Assembly: GCF_004762035.2 (NCBI RefSeq)
Contig: NZ_SIJK02000009.1
Span: 12,181 to 76,180, forward strand
Reading direction: 5' to 3'
Origin: Candidatus Chloroploca mongolica
GTDB lineage: Bacteria; Chloroflexota; Chloroflexia; Chloroflexales; Chloroflexaceae
DNA: 64,000 nucleotides
Both the position numbers and the translations under genes were made by a program. The notes under the pieces were generated by a model, which worked only from the letters and a program-made list of their open reading frames with translations, was not told where the DNA came from and searched no databases. The stretch's first letter is position 1; each line of letters opens with the position of its first letter. This document shows, piece after piece, positions 53,487-62,238 of the stretch.

Positions 53487-54467
53487 CTACGTCAGCTTTG
53501 GCAAGATATGCTCGCCGAAGGCCCGAATCCAGGCCTCCTGATTGCGCCCGACGTTGTGGACATAGATCTTATCAAAGCCGAGATCGAGGAAGCCTTGCAG
53601 GTGGGCACGATGCTCGTCAAGGTTGGACGAGATGAGCACCCGCCCTTTGAAGTTTTCGGGGCGCACGAGACGGGCCATGGCCGCAAAATCCTCAGGACTG
53701 CGGACATCCTGTTTGGGGAAATTCATGCCACCATTGGGCCATTCAACCATGGCTGATTGCATCGCCTCTTCGTCGGTCTCGGCCCACGAGACGTGCAGTT
53801 GCAAGAGCTTGGGCATTCTGGCCGGATCTTTGCCCGCCTCTTTTGCCCCGGCGGCAAAGCTATCGAGAATGCCGCGCAGTTTGTCGTGGTTGGCCCCAGG
53901 CGTAATCAGGCCATCACAGGTCTTGCCAGCCCACTTGAGCGTCTGGGGGCCAGTAGCGGCGACATAGATTGGCAGCGGCTCTTCGGGCAGCGTCCAGAGC
54001 TGCACCTTATTCATCTGGAAGTAGCGTCCGCGATAACGGATCGACTTGCCGCTGAGTAATTTCTGCATCAACTCGGTCGCTTCTTGCAGCATCTCAAAGC
54101 GGATCAACGGCTCGGGCCATTCGCCGCCAACGACATTTTCATTGAGCAACTCGCCACTTCCGAGGCCAAGCCAGAAGCGACCGGGGAACATCGCGGCGAG
54201 GGTCGCGGCAGCATTGGCAATGACCGCTGGGTGGGTACGAAAACTCGGGCATGTCACACCGGGGCCAAAGTCGCCCTTCGTGACCATGCCAAGTGCGCCC
54301 ATCCAACTATAGGCATAGGCATTATGGCCCTGGGCAGGCACCCAGGGCTGAAAATGGTCAGCTGCCATCACGCCTTCAAAGCCATAACACTCGGCGAGTT
54401 TGCAATGCTCGATCAACTCAGTTGGGTGAAACTGCTCAAGTGCAGCAGAGAGGCCAATTTTTGCCAA
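53487..54467 (-). CDS. LLM-class F420-dependent oxidoreductase
   Basis: 326 residues from TTG 54467 (MAKIGLSAALEQFHPTELIEHCKLAEC), chosen for its AAGGAAG site; the longer frame to 54560 is read through a hairpin. The luciferase-like TIM barrel has GFEGVMAADHFQPWVPAQGHNAYAYSWMGAL, GPGVTCPSFRTHPAVIANAAATLAAMFPGRFWLGLGSGE and LPIYVAATGPQTLKWAGKTCDGLITPG. This is the F420-dependent glucose-6-phosphate dehydrogenase-like branch (TIGR03557 type). The cofactor is probably F420, the substrate unknown. Confidence 0.85.
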   Translation of the reverse strand: MAKIGLSAALEQFHPTELIEHCKLAECYGFEGVMAADHFQPWVPAQGHNAYAYSWMGALGMVTKGDFGPGVTCPSFRTHPAVIANAAATLAAMFPGRFWLGLGSGELLNENVVGGEWPEPLIRFEMLQEATELMQKLLSGKSIRYRGRYFQMNKVQLWTLPEEPLPIYVAATGPQTLKWAGKTCDGLITPGANHDKLRGILDSFAAGAKEAGKDPARMPKLLQLHVSWAETDEEAMQSAMVEWPNGGMNFPKQDVRSPEDFAAMARLVRPENFKGRVLISSNLDEHRAHLQGFLDLGFDKIYVHNVGRNQEAWIRAFGEHILPKLT

Positions 54468-54509
54468 AATGATCTTCCTTTCTTCAGGGCGGTGCTGCCA
54501 ACCACGGTT

Positions 54510-54584
54510 GCTTGCGCTGGAAAAAAACCAGCGTAGCTGGGTTTTTTCCAGCGCAAGCAAGATTCTCGGGGGCCGCAGGCCCCC
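54510..54584. repeat. 24-bp inverted repeat plus GGGGGCC-gca-GGCCCCC
   Basis: Arms 54510-54533 and 54537-54560 pair with one mismatch around AAACCAGC-gta-GCTGGGTTT. A second small hairpin (54568-54574 with 54578-54584, loop GCA) abuts the amidohydrolase stop. They separate the amidohydrolase gene from the LLM gene on the minus strand. Confidence 0.85.
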
Positions 54585-55769
54585 TTACCCTTCACCGTTG
54601 AGGCAACGCATCGCTGTGTCGCAGAGAATCGCCACGCCTTGTGGAAGGCAGGCTTCATCAATGTCAAAGCGAGGATTGTGGTGTGGGAAAGAAGTTGCCT
54701 CGTTGCTGCTCGACCCCAGGAAGAAGTAGCAGCCCGGGACTTTCGCCAGGACGGCTGAGAAATCTTCGCCACCAGTGGTGCGGAAGGTTGTATTGATCTT
54801 CTCTTCGCCGAGCACAGCTGCGGCTGATTGATAGGTAACGGCGGTTGGTGCAGGTGCATTGACGGTCGCATCGACCCCAAAGCGGATCTGGACATCAGCG
54901 GTGGCCCCCAGCGTCTGTGCAATGCCTTCGGCGACCTCGCGGACACGGCGGTGCAGCAATTCCTGGATTTCGGGGCTGAAGCTCCGAATCGTTCCACGCA
55001 ATTCGGCGCTTTCGGCGATGACATTGCCGGCCTCGCCGGACTGAAAGGCCCCGATGGTGACGACCCCCGTCTCTTCGGGGTTGAGATTGCGAGCAACGAT
55101 GGTCTGGAGGGCGACCACAATCTGGGCACCGACGAGCACCGCGTCGACCGTCTGATGCGGCTGGGCCCCGTGCCCGCCTTTGCCGTGGACAATGATCCGG
55201 AAGGGATCAGACGCTGCCATCAACGCACCGTCGCGGACGACCGCTGTGCCAAGCGGATGGCCTGACGAGACATGCAGGCCAAGGGCGATATCGGGTACCG
55301 GGCTTTCAAGGAGGCCGTCGGCAATCATCGCCACTGCGCCGCCCAGTCCCTCCTCGGCGGGCTGGAACATCAGCTTGATCGTGCCCGGCACCTGGTCGCG
55401 ATGGCGTGCAAAGAGCGTCGCAACGCCGATGCCAACGGCGACATGGGCATCGTGACCGCAGGCGTGCATCACGCCCGGTGTCTGCGAGCGGTAGGACACA
55501 TCATTCGCCTCATCGATGGGCAAGGCGTCCATATCAAAACGCAGGAGCACGGTGCGTTCGCCTGGCAGATCGCCCTGCAGGATGCCAACAACCCCCGTCT
55601 GACCAACGCCTGTCTGAACCTCGTAGCCCAGCGCATCAAGCTTTGCGGCGACGATGTTGGCAGTACGAAATTCTTGAAAGCCCAACTCGGGATGCATATG
55701 CAGGTCGCGCCGAATGGCAACCAGTTCATCATGCAGCGATTCGGCCTCGTGCAAAAACGGAACGGACAT
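54585..55769 (-). CDS. M20 family amidohydrolase (N-acyl amino acid / hippurate hydrolase type)
   Basis: 394 residues. The metal-site motifs are in place: RRDLHMHPELGFQE, LRFDMDALPIDEAND, GVMHACGHDAHVA, LMFQPAEEGLGGA and GLHVSSGHP. The lid domain has GGHGAQPHQTVDAV and the C-terminal TTGGEDFSAVLAKVPGCYFFLG. Such enzymes cleave acyl groups from amino acids or indole conjugates; the physiological substrate is unknown. The start ATG 55769 has GAGGAGCC upstream. It is on the same strand as the LLM and carboxylase genes but separated from them by hairpins. Confidence 0.93.
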   Translation of the reverse strand: MSVPFLHEAESLHDELVAIRRDLHMHPELGFQEFRTANIVAAKLDALGYEVQTGVGQTGVVGILQGDLPGERTVLLRFDMDALPIDEANDVSYRSQTPGVMHACGHDAHVAVGIGVATLFARHRDQVPGTIKLMFQPAEEGLGGAVAMIADGLLESPVPDIALGLHVSSGHPLGTAVVRDGALMAASDPFRIIVHGKGGHGAQPHQTVDAVLVGAQIVVALQTIVARNLNPEETGVVTIGAFQSGEAGNVIAESAELRGTIRSFSPEIQELLHRRVREVAEGIAQTLGATADVQIRFGVDATVNAPAPTAVTYQSAAAVLGEEKINTTFRTTGGEDFSAVLAKVPGCYFFLGSSSNEATSFPHHNPRFDIDEACLPQGVAILCDTAMRCLNGEG

Positions 55770-55849
55770 ACGGCTCCTCCAAGAGACTATAGATGCACAC
55801 GATTGAACCCTTCAAGTATACCATGATCGCTCACAGCTGATCCTCCCTG

Positions 55850-58537
55850 TTATTCCGTCGGTTGCAGCACCTGATGGAGCAGGTTCAACAGTCGTTCGGC
55901 TGTGAAGGGTTTTTGGAGAAAGGCGATCGGGCTGTCATCGTGAAAATGACTGGTCATCTCTTCGGTGGTGTAGCCACTCATTAACACCACTGGTAACGTG
56001 GGCCAGCGCTGACGTAACTGGTAAAAGACCTCTTTCCCACTCATCTGGGGCATGGTGAGATCGAGCAGGACAGCGCCAAGCGGTTGGGGCAGGTGATCAC
56101 AAATAGCGAGCCCCTGGATCCCATCGTTGGCGCTGAGCGTCCGATAGCCGCCCCGCTCAAGAATCCGGATCACGATGCTGCGCACATCACGCTCATCGTC
56201 AATCACCAGAATCAGCGGGCGATCAGGCGGTGGTGTTGGCGGCTTGCTTGGCCCTGATGGTCTAGACAGCGTCTTGAGGAAGGTTGTTCCCGCCTGATCG
56301 ACAGGCAGCAGGATGGTAAAGCTACTCCCCTTGCCCGGCGTACTCTTAACCGTCAACGCACCCCGGTGCCCGCGCACAATGCCCATCACCGCAGCCAATC
56401 CGAGGCCTCGCCCAGCAAATTTCGTTGTGAAAAACGGATCAAAAATACGTGACAAACTCGCTGATTCCATGCCAATCCCTGTATCAGTGACCATCAGACA
56501 AACATACGTACCCGCGGTTACCTCTGGGAACGTATGGAATGTCGCAAGATCGACTAACGTCAGTTCCCGCAGGAAGGTACTAATCGTCACCGTGCCTCCA
56601 ATTTCGGCCAGGGATTCGGCGGCATTGACAATCAGATTCATCACTACCTGGCGAATCTGCGCGGCATCGGCCGCGATAAGGGGCAGATCTGGGGTCAGTT
56701 CCTGGTGCAAGAGCGCCTTTTTGTTGACTGAAATGCGTAGGAGACCGATCATCTCAGCGACAACCGCATTGAGATCAAGTGGTTGCACATCGAAATGCCC
56801 GCGTCCGGCATAGGCCAGCATCTGACCAACCAGATCGGCCGCACGACGGGTCACAAGCTCAATCTCGCGGGCACTCTGGTACAGTTCGCTCTCTTGAGGG
56901 AGATCGAGGAGCAGCAGACTCGCATTGCCGAGGATCGCCGCGAGCAGATTGTTGAAATCGTGGGCAATGCCGCCGGCCATCACGCCGAGGCTTTCGAGGC
57001 GTTGGGCCTCAAACATTTTGCGTTCGACAGCGAGGCGGGCTTCTTCGGCGTGCCGACGGGCGGTAATATCTTGCCCTACCACTAGCAACTCAATCGGCTT
57101 GCCCCGCACATCTTGCCGCCAGGTCAGCGACCAGAAGAAGGTGCGTTCACTGTCATTGTCCAGCGCGATCGTTGTTTCCAACGAGAATGGCTGTGCGCCG
57201 GTGGTGGTTGTGCGCGCAAGTTCGACAAATGCGACACGGTCAGCAGGGGCCACAAACGTCCGCAAATAATCGCGTCCGAGCGCCGCTTCACGGGCCATGC
57301 CAAAGACCCGTTCAGCCTCGCGATTGAACTCGGTCACCCGTAATACAGGGTCAAGGCAGACAATGACACTGCCAGCCGTCTCGACCAGTGAGCGAAAGCG
57401 GAGGGCGGCATCCTCAACGCGGGCAAAGAGACGGGCATTTACGAGGGCGACGCTGATCTGATCGGCCAGAAGGGTGAGTAACTTGAGGTCATCATCCGAG
57501 AGCGCCGGTTCGCCTGAGGATTCGATACTAATAATGCCTGCGACCGGCTGATGTCCATAACGAATCGGCACAAAGATACCCTGGGTTATCCCGGGTACGG
57601 CATGCAAAAAATCTGGATCGGTCGAAGCATCACGCACAAAATAGGCCTTGCCATCGCGGACAGTGCGTCCGATCACGCCTTCGTTGAGCCGGATCACCGG
57701 TAAGACATGCTCGTAGCCGATCCATGTCTGCAGGTGCAACTCTTCACCTTCACGCAAATAGATGCTGACAAAGGTATAGCCAAAGACCTGGCTAATCTGG
57801 TTGACGACCGTTTCACAGATCTGATCAAGCCGGACTGACGTGGTAATCGCCTGCGCCACGCGCTGGATCGTTCCCAATTCAGCGAGGCGCCGCTGGGTAT
57901 CACGATAGAGGATCGCGTTGTCGACAACGACCGCAGCACGTCGGGTCAATTCCGTTGCCAGGGCCTGGAGCGCGGGGGTGAACTTCCGTCGCGACTCGGC
58001 CATCGTAAACGTGATTGCTCCCCTGGTTTGCCCACGGACATTGAGCGGAACGGTGAATGAGGCACACGGCTTGAGTTGTCGGATCAGTTCAAGATAGTCA
58101 TCATCAAACGTATGCTGGCCGAAGAAATGGGTGCTAAAGTCCTCAATCAGTTCGGGTTGGCCGGTCGAGATGACACGGGGAAAGAGCCAGGGGGCATTGG
58201 CAGGCAATTGATAACAACTGATGGTATCGGCGAGCGCCTGCTGATCCGGGCTGGCACAGACGAGGGCGAGGCGTCGTGGTACTGCAGAGGGTTCGGCGAG
58301 CGCGACGGCGCACCAGTCGGCAAGCAAGGGGACGGCGAGATGGGCGATTCGGCTCAGAACTTGCTCGTAGTCGAGCGATGAGGTCAAGACAACGCCCGCA
58401 GCGGCCAGAAAACGGGCCTGAGCATCATCCCACTGGCCTTCATCTGTCCTCTCTTCAGACCATCCATCTTCTAGTGAAGGTGTTAATGGTGTCATCATGG
58501 CGTCCAGGGTATTGTAACCAGGTTTTACGTGAGACAT
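55850..58537 (-). CDS. Hybrid histidine kinase: GAF, GAF, PAS, HisKA, HATPase, receiver
   Basis: 895 residues without membrane segments. Two GAF domains (about 40-220, LTSSLDYEQVLSRIAHLAVPLLADW; 225-385, TIQRVAQAITTSVRLDQICETVVNQISQVFGYTFVSIYLRE) are followed by a PAS domain with SVIVCLDPVLRVTEFNREAERVFGMAREAALG. The kinase part has LGVMAGGIAHDFNNLLAAILGNASLLL, a catalytic domain with NLIVNAAESL, and RIFDPFFTTKFAGRGLGLAAVMGIVRGHRG. A receiver ends the protein, with the phospho-acceptor Asp in AVLLDLTMPQMSG intact. Soluble location is expected. The upstream region is shared with the divergent DsbB-like gene. Confidence 0.93.
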   Translation of the reverse strand: MSHVKPGYNTLDAMMTPLTPSLEDGWSEERTDEGQWDDAQARFLAAAGVVLTSSLDYEQVLSRIAHLAVPLLADWCAVALAEPSAVPRRLALVCASPDQQALADTISCYQLPANAPWLFPRVISTGQPELIEDFSTHFFGQHTFDDDYLELIRQLKPCASFTVPLNVRGQTRGAITFTMAESRRKFTPALQALATELTRRAAVVVDNAILYRDTQRRLAELGTIQRVAQAITTSVRLDQICETVVNQISQVFGYTFVSIYLREGEELHLQTWIGYEHVLPVIRLNEGVIGRTVRDGKAYFVRDASTDPDFLHAVPGITQGIFVPIRYGHQPVAGIISIESSGEPALSDDDLKLLTLLADQISVALVNARLFARVEDAALRFRSLVETAGSVIVCLDPVLRVTEFNREAERVFGMAREAALGRDYLRTFVAPADRVAFVELARTTTTGAQPFSLETTIALDNDSERTFFWSLTWRQDVRGKPIELLVVGQDITARRHAEEARLAVERKMFEAQRLESLGVMAGGIAHDFNNLLAAILGNASLLLLDLPQESELYQSAREIELVTRRAADLVGQMLAYAGRGHFDVQPLDLNAVVAEMIGLLRISVNKKALLHQELTPDLPLIAADAAQIRQVVMNLIVNAAESLAEIGGTVTISTFLRELTLVDLATFHTFPEVTAGTYVCLMVTDTGIGMESASLSRIFDPFFTTKFAGRGLGLAAVMGIVRGHRGALTVKSTPGKGSSFTILLPVDQAGTTFLKTLSRPSGPSKPPTPPPDRPLILVIDDERDVRSIVIRILERGGYRTLSANDGIQGLAICDHLPQPLGAVLLDLTMPQMSGKEVFYQLRQRWPTLPVVLMSGYTTEEMTSHFHDDSPIAFLQKPFTAERLLNLLHQVLQPTE

Positions 58538-58637
58538 GATACAATCCTATAGGGATGTCAATCATGTCGCCTCTTAATTAAGTATAAACGGAAAGTTCGC
58601 TCTGATACAGGGTATCAGGGGCAAGAAGGGGGTCAAT

Positions 58638-59234
58638 ATGGCACAAGTGGCACAGGATGCTGCCGCGACGTCACGTGAATCTGCGACTGAACAGCTCAGT
58701 TTGTTAGAAGCGCTTACGGCAGCAACCCGTCATATTGCCCTGCTGAGTGCAATGCTTGCGACGTGCGGCAGCCTCTATTTCAGTGAAGTGTTACGCTGGA
58801 TACCTTGTGAACTCTGTTGGTATCAACGCATTTTGATGTATCCGCTTGCTGTTGTCTTGCTGGTGGGCATCCTGCGTGATGATCGGGGACTTGCCTGGTA
58901 TGTGCTGCCGTTCTCGCTGTCAGGTATAGCGTTGTCGCTCTACCATTACCTGCAAGTGATCCAGCTTATTCCGCCAGCGGCGTGTGTTGGTCTTGTTCCA
59001 TGTGGCATTGATTACCTAACACCTATTTTGACCGGGCCGCTCTCTTTTATCAAGATTCCGTTCCTGGCTCTGGTCGCCTTTGGGCTTATCAGTGTTATGC
59101 TGGGCAACTATGCTCTTGCAGGGGCACCGGTGCCTTCTGCTCAGGGTCGTCGTGGCTCACGCCTTGCGGCAGTGGTCATTGTGGTCGTGACGATCCTGGT
59201 CTTTGTGGGCCTTGGTCTGCTTGTTGGGCTTTAG
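58638..59234 (+). CDS. Disulfide bond formation protein, DsbB/BdbC type
   Basis: 198 residues from ATG 58638 with AGGGGG upstream. Four helices follow a cytoplasmic N-terminus of about 30 residues. The redox pairs are Cys57-Cys60 (PCELCWYQRILMYPL) and Cys116/Cys122 (AACVGLVPCGIDYLTP), as in DsbB. A fifth helix at the C-terminus (LAAVVIVVVTILVFVGLGLLVGL) is extra. It reoxidises an extracytoplasmic thiol oxidase using quinones. The DsbA partner is not adjacent; a thioredoxin-like membrane protein lies at 62.2 kb. Confidence 0.9.
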   Translation: MAQVAQDAAATSRESATEQLSLLEALTAATRHIALLSAMLATCGSLYFSEVLRWIPCELCWYQRILMYPLAVVLLVGILRDDRGLAWYVLPFSLSGIALSLYHYLQVIQLIPPAACVGLVPCGIDYLTPILTGPLSFIKIPFLALVAFGLISVMLGNYALAGAPVPSAQGRRGSRLAAVVIVVVTILVFVGLGLLVGL

Positions 59235-59295
59235 CGCCGTCGCCCTAAAAACTCCCGCTTGTGGTGGCGCAAGCGAGATGGGAGGAGAACAACAC

Positions 59296-61146
59296 ATGTG
59301 TGGTATTGTCGGCTACATCGGTTCACGTTCGGCAACGGAAGTTATTATTGGTGGCTTGCAGCGGCTTGAATACCGAGGGTATGACTCGGCAGGGATCGCG
59401 ATTTATGATGTCGAGGCCGGGCTGCAATTGCGCCGCAGTGTGGGCAAGCTCAGCAATCTGGTTGCTCGTGTCTCCCACGAGCCAGCCGTCGGAACCATTG
59501 GGTTGGGCCATACGCGTTGGGCGACCCACGGCGGTGTCACAGAGATGAATGCCCATCCCCATCGTGATGCCAGTGGATCGATTGTTGTCATCCAGAATGG
59601 CATCGTCGAAAATTATCTCGAACTCAAGTCGCGCCTCCTCGAACAGGGCGTACCGTTCCAGTCACAGACCGATACCGAGGTCATTGCACATCTACTCGCG
59701 TATCACTATCAACGCGAAGGCGCCCTCGCCCCGGCTCTCCGCGAGACAATGCTTGAACTGCGTGGTGGCAATGCCGTCGTTGCTTTCTGTATCCACGAGC
59801 CGGATCGTTTTGTTGCTGCCCGTCTGGGCAATGCTGGCGGGGTTGTGCTCGGTTCGGCCCAGGGTGAGCATTTTGTGGCTTCTGATGTTCCGGCGATTCT
59901 TGACTATACCCGTGACCTGATCTTTCTCGAAGATCGCGACCTGGCCGTGGTTAGTCGCGATGGCATTGCGATTAGTCGGTTAGATGGGAGCCAGGTGGCG
60001 CGCCCGACGGTGACGGTTCCCTGGGATCCCATTGCCGCTGCCCGTGGTGACTATAAGCATTTTATGGAGAAAGAGATCCACGAGCAGCCGCGTGCGCTGG
60101 TGGATGTGTTGCGTGGGCGGATCGATCACGAGGCTGGCCGCGTTGATTTAGAGGATCTCCGCCTCGATGACGCCGATCTGCGGCGCGTTGAGCGCATCTA
60201 CACCACCGCTTGTGGCACGGCATGGCACGCTGGTCTTGTCGCCAAGTTTATGATCGAGCGCCTTGCCCGGGTGCGGGTCGAGGTGGACTATGCGAGTGAG
60301 TTTCGTTACCGCGAGCCGGTGCTGGGCAAAGACTCATTGCTGCTGGCCTTTACGCAGAGTGGTGAGACGGTGGATACCCTTGCCGCGATGGAGCAAGCGC
60401 GTGACCAGGGGGTGCCGAGCGTGGCGATTGTCAATGCGATTGGCAGCCAGGCGGCGCGGGTTGCCGACGGTGGCCCTATTTATCTGCATGCCGGCCCTGA
60501 AATTGGGGTTGCTTCGACCAAGGCCTTTACTTCGATGCTGGTTTCGGCCTATCTCTTTGCGCTACGTCTGGCCCAGGCCCGCGGCACCATGACGCCCGAT
60601 CAAATCCGCCCGCACCTGCAAGCTCTGGTTGAGCTGCCGGGCAAGGCGGCCACGATCATCGAGCGGGTGCTCCCCCAGTGCGAAGAACTGACGGAACACT
60701 ATCACCGTGCCTCGAATGCGCTCTTCCTTGGGCGACAACAGAACTATCCAATTGCGCTTGAGGGTGCCCTCAAGCTCAAAGAGATCAGTTACATTCATGC
60801 CGAAGGTTATCCGGCTGGCGAGATGAAACACGGCCCGATTGCCCTGATCGACGAAGATCTGCCGGTCGTCTGCATTGCGCCACGCGATGAGATCTATCCC
60901 AAAATGGTCAGCAATATCGAGCAAGTGCAGGCGCGGCATGGCCAGGTGATTGCCATTATCACCGATGGTGACGACTTCCTGCCGACCAGAGCGCGTCATA
61001 CGCTCAGCGTCCCGCCGACGATTCCGCTGCTCCAGCCTGTCTTGACCGCGATTCCGCTGCAGATCTTTGCCTACACTATGGCCGTACGGCGTGGATGCGA
61101 CGTTGATCAGCCGCGGAACCTCGCCAAGAGTGTGACGGTTGAATAG
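59296..61146 (+). CDS. glmS: Glutamine-fructose-6-phosphate aminotransferase
   Basis: 616 residues from ATG 59296, required because Cys2 (MCGIVGYIG) is the nucleophile after Met removal; GGAGGAG lies at good spacing. The glutaminase domain has RLEYRGYDSAGIA, GHTRWATHGGVTEMNAHPH and NGIVENYLELK. Two SIS domains follow (TACGTAWHAGLVAKFMIE; LLAFTQSGETVDTLAAM; EISYIHAEGYPAGEMKHGPIALI), and the end DQPRNLAKSVTVE is canonical. It makes glucosamine-6-phosphate for peptidoglycan and glycans. The 61-base leader is too short to hold the glmS ribozyme. Confidence 0.97.
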   Translation: MCGIVGYIGSRSATEVIIGGLQRLEYRGYDSAGIAIYDVEAGLQLRRSVGKLSNLVARVSHEPAVGTIGLGHTRWATHGGVTEMNAHPHRDASGSIVVIQNGIVENYLELKSRLLEQGVPFQSQTDTEVIAHLLAYHYQREGALAPALRETMLELRGGNAVVAFCIHEPDRFVAARLGNAGGVVLGSAQGEHFVASDVPAILDYTRDLIFLEDRDLAVVSRDGIAISRLDGSQVARPTVTVPWDPIAAARGDYKHFMEKEIHEQPRALVDVLRGRIDHEAGRVDLEDLRLDDADLRRVERIYTTACGTAWHAGLVAKFMIERLARVRVEVDYASEFRYREPVLGKDSLLLAFTQSGETVDTLAAMEQARDQGVPSVAIVNAIGSQAARVADGGPIYLHAGPEIGVASTKAFTSMLVSAYLFALRLAQARGTMTPDQIRPHLQALVELPGKAATIIERVLPQCEELTEHYHRASNALFLGRQQNYPIALEGALKLKEISYIHAEGYPAGEMKHGPIALIDEDLPVVCIAPRDEIYPKMVSNIEQVQARHGQVIAIITDGDDFLPTRARHTLSVPPTIPLLQPVLTAIPLQIFAYTMAVRRGCDVDQPRNLAKSVTVE

Positions 61147-61167
61147 AGGGGTGCCTCAGCAAACACA

Positions 61168-61198
61168 AACGCGGTATCCTGTCAGAGGATACCGCGTT
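61168..61198. terminator. Hairpin between glmS and tRNA-Gly
   Basis: AACGCGGTATCCT-gtcag-AGGATACCGCGTT, 13-bp perfect stem (61168-61180 with 61186-61198). It lies between the glmS stop and the 3' end of the convergent tRNA, so it can serve both. Confidence 0.8.
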
Positions 61199-61203
61199 CT
61201 CAA

Positions 61204-61279
61204 TGGAGCGGGAGACGAGACTCGAACTCGCGACAGCCTGCTTGGGAAGCAGGTACTCTACCAACTGAGTTACTCCCGC
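61204..61279 (-). tRNA. tRNA-Gly (anticodon CCC)
   Basis: The minus strand folds as a complete 76-base tRNA with encoded CCA. The acceptor stem GCGGGAG pairs with CTCCCGC, the D arm contains AGTTGGTAGAGT, the anticodon stem is CCTGC/GCAGG with loop TTCCCAA (anticodon CCC, reading GGG), and the T arm has GTTCGAGTC. It has its own promoter upstream and a hairpin downstream. Confidence 0.96.
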
Positions 61280-61291
61280 ACTTGGGATGAA

Positions 61292-61320
61292 AGTATAGCA
61301 CCCACTGTTACGCTTGTCAA
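61292..61320 (-). promoter_or_regulatory. Promoter of tRNA-Gly
   Basis: Minus-strand TTGACA (61315-61320), a 17-base spacer and TATACT (61292-61297), 12 bases before the tRNA 5' end. This is a near-consensus sigma-70 promoter. Confidence 0.85.
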
Positions 61321-61328
61321 TGTTTCAA

Positions 61329-61343
61329 AGCTTCCGGGAAGCT
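61329..61343. repeat. Palindrome AGCTTCC-G-GGAAGCT, copy 2
   Basis: Identical to 24524-24538 including the two preceding A. It sits eight bases upstream of the tRNA-Gly -35. Confidence 0.7.
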
Positions 61344-61482
61344 AGGGCGATTGCATCATACGAAACCGGATAAAAAATACGCTCTCTGTGGCAGCATGTG
61401 CATGCAACCAGCGGCGCACACGGCGGCACCCGGCAACAACGAGGCACCCACAAGGGGTGCCCCTACAGGGCCGGGGGCCGGG

Positions 61483-61523
61483 CCCGGTGTACGGGCACCC
61501 CTTGCGGGTGCCCGTACACCGGG
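61483..61523. terminator. 18-bp perfect hairpin after the response regulator gene
   Basis: CCCGGTGTACGGGCACCC-cttgc-GGGTGCCCGTACACCGGG. It lies 19 bases downstream of the regulator stop (minus strand). The preceding 61425-61482 is also rich in short GC palindromes (for example GGGGTGCCCC). No gene is visible in 61344-61542. Confidence 0.75.
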
Positions 61524-61542
61524 TGCCTTGGCGGGGTGTTAT

Positions 61543-62223
61543 TCATGCCATCAGGCGGTAGCCGACCCCCCACTCGGTGAGGAGCAAGCGGGGCTTGCGT
61601 GGATCCTGTTCAAGCTTGCGGCGCAGATGCCAGATATAGACCTTGAGATAATCGTTGTCGCGGCTAAACTCCTGACCCCAGACCGCTCTGAGCAGGGTCT
61701 CGTGATCGACCACCGTACCGGCTTTTTCTGCCAGAATGATCAGCAGATGGTATTCGGTTGGCGTCAGATCAATCAGTTCACCGCGCACCATCACTTCACG
61801 CGCCTGCTGGTCAATGGTGACCTCCCCTTTGCCGGCGGTGAGGGGGCGGTACGAAGGGGGGACACGGCGCAAGAGGGCGCGGATCCGGGCGGCTAGTTCA
61901 TCAATGTCAAAGGGCTTGGCCAGATAATCATCGGCCCCATGATCCAGCCCGGTAATGATATCGTTGCTCTGCACCTTGGCGGTCAGCATCAGAATCGGCA
62001 ACTGGGAAAATTGCCGAATCCGGCGACAGGCTTCCAGTCCATCCATTTCAGGCATCATGATATCGAGCAGAATCATATCCGGACGCTGCTCGCGTACGGT
62101 GGCGATGCACTCTACGCCATTGGTTGCGGTCAGGACTTTGAAACCCTCGTATTCCAGGTTGATCCGGATCAAATCTCGCAGGTTCTGGTCATCGTCAACA
62201 ACGAGGATTGTACGCTTTTCCAT
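61543..62223 (-). CDS. OmpR/PhoB-family response regulator
   Basis: 226 residues. The receiver domain (about 1-120) has acidic VVDDDQN, the phospho-acceptor Asp in DMILLDIMMPEMDGLE, and the Lys in YLAKPFDIDEL. The winged-helix domain (about 130-226) has LTPTEYHLLIILAEKAGTVVDHETLLRAVWG and DNDYLKVYIWHLRRKLEQDPRKPRLLLTEWGVGYRL. No histidine kinase adjoins. It starts 15 bases after the J-domain/thioredoxin gene, so the two are probably co-transcribed. Confidence 0.95.
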   Translation of the reverse strand: MEKRTILVVDDDQNLRDLIRINLEYEGFKVLTATNGVECIATVREQRPDMILLDIMMPEMDGLEACRRIRQFSQLPILMLTAKVQSNDIITGLDHGADDYLAKPFDIDELAARIRALLRRVPPSYRPLTAGKGEVTIDQQAREVMVRGELIDLTPTEYHLLIILAEKAGTVVDHETLLRAVWGQEFSRDNDYLKVYIWHLRRKLEQDPRKPRLLLTEWGVGYRLMA

Positions 62224-62238
62224 GCGCTACCCCTGCTA

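Noticed and set aside
59235-59295. glmS ribozyme or other riboswitch before glmS
   Set aside because: The gap is only 61 bases and contains a small CGCTTG/CAAGCG hairpin; the ribozyme core would not fit and its motifs are absent.
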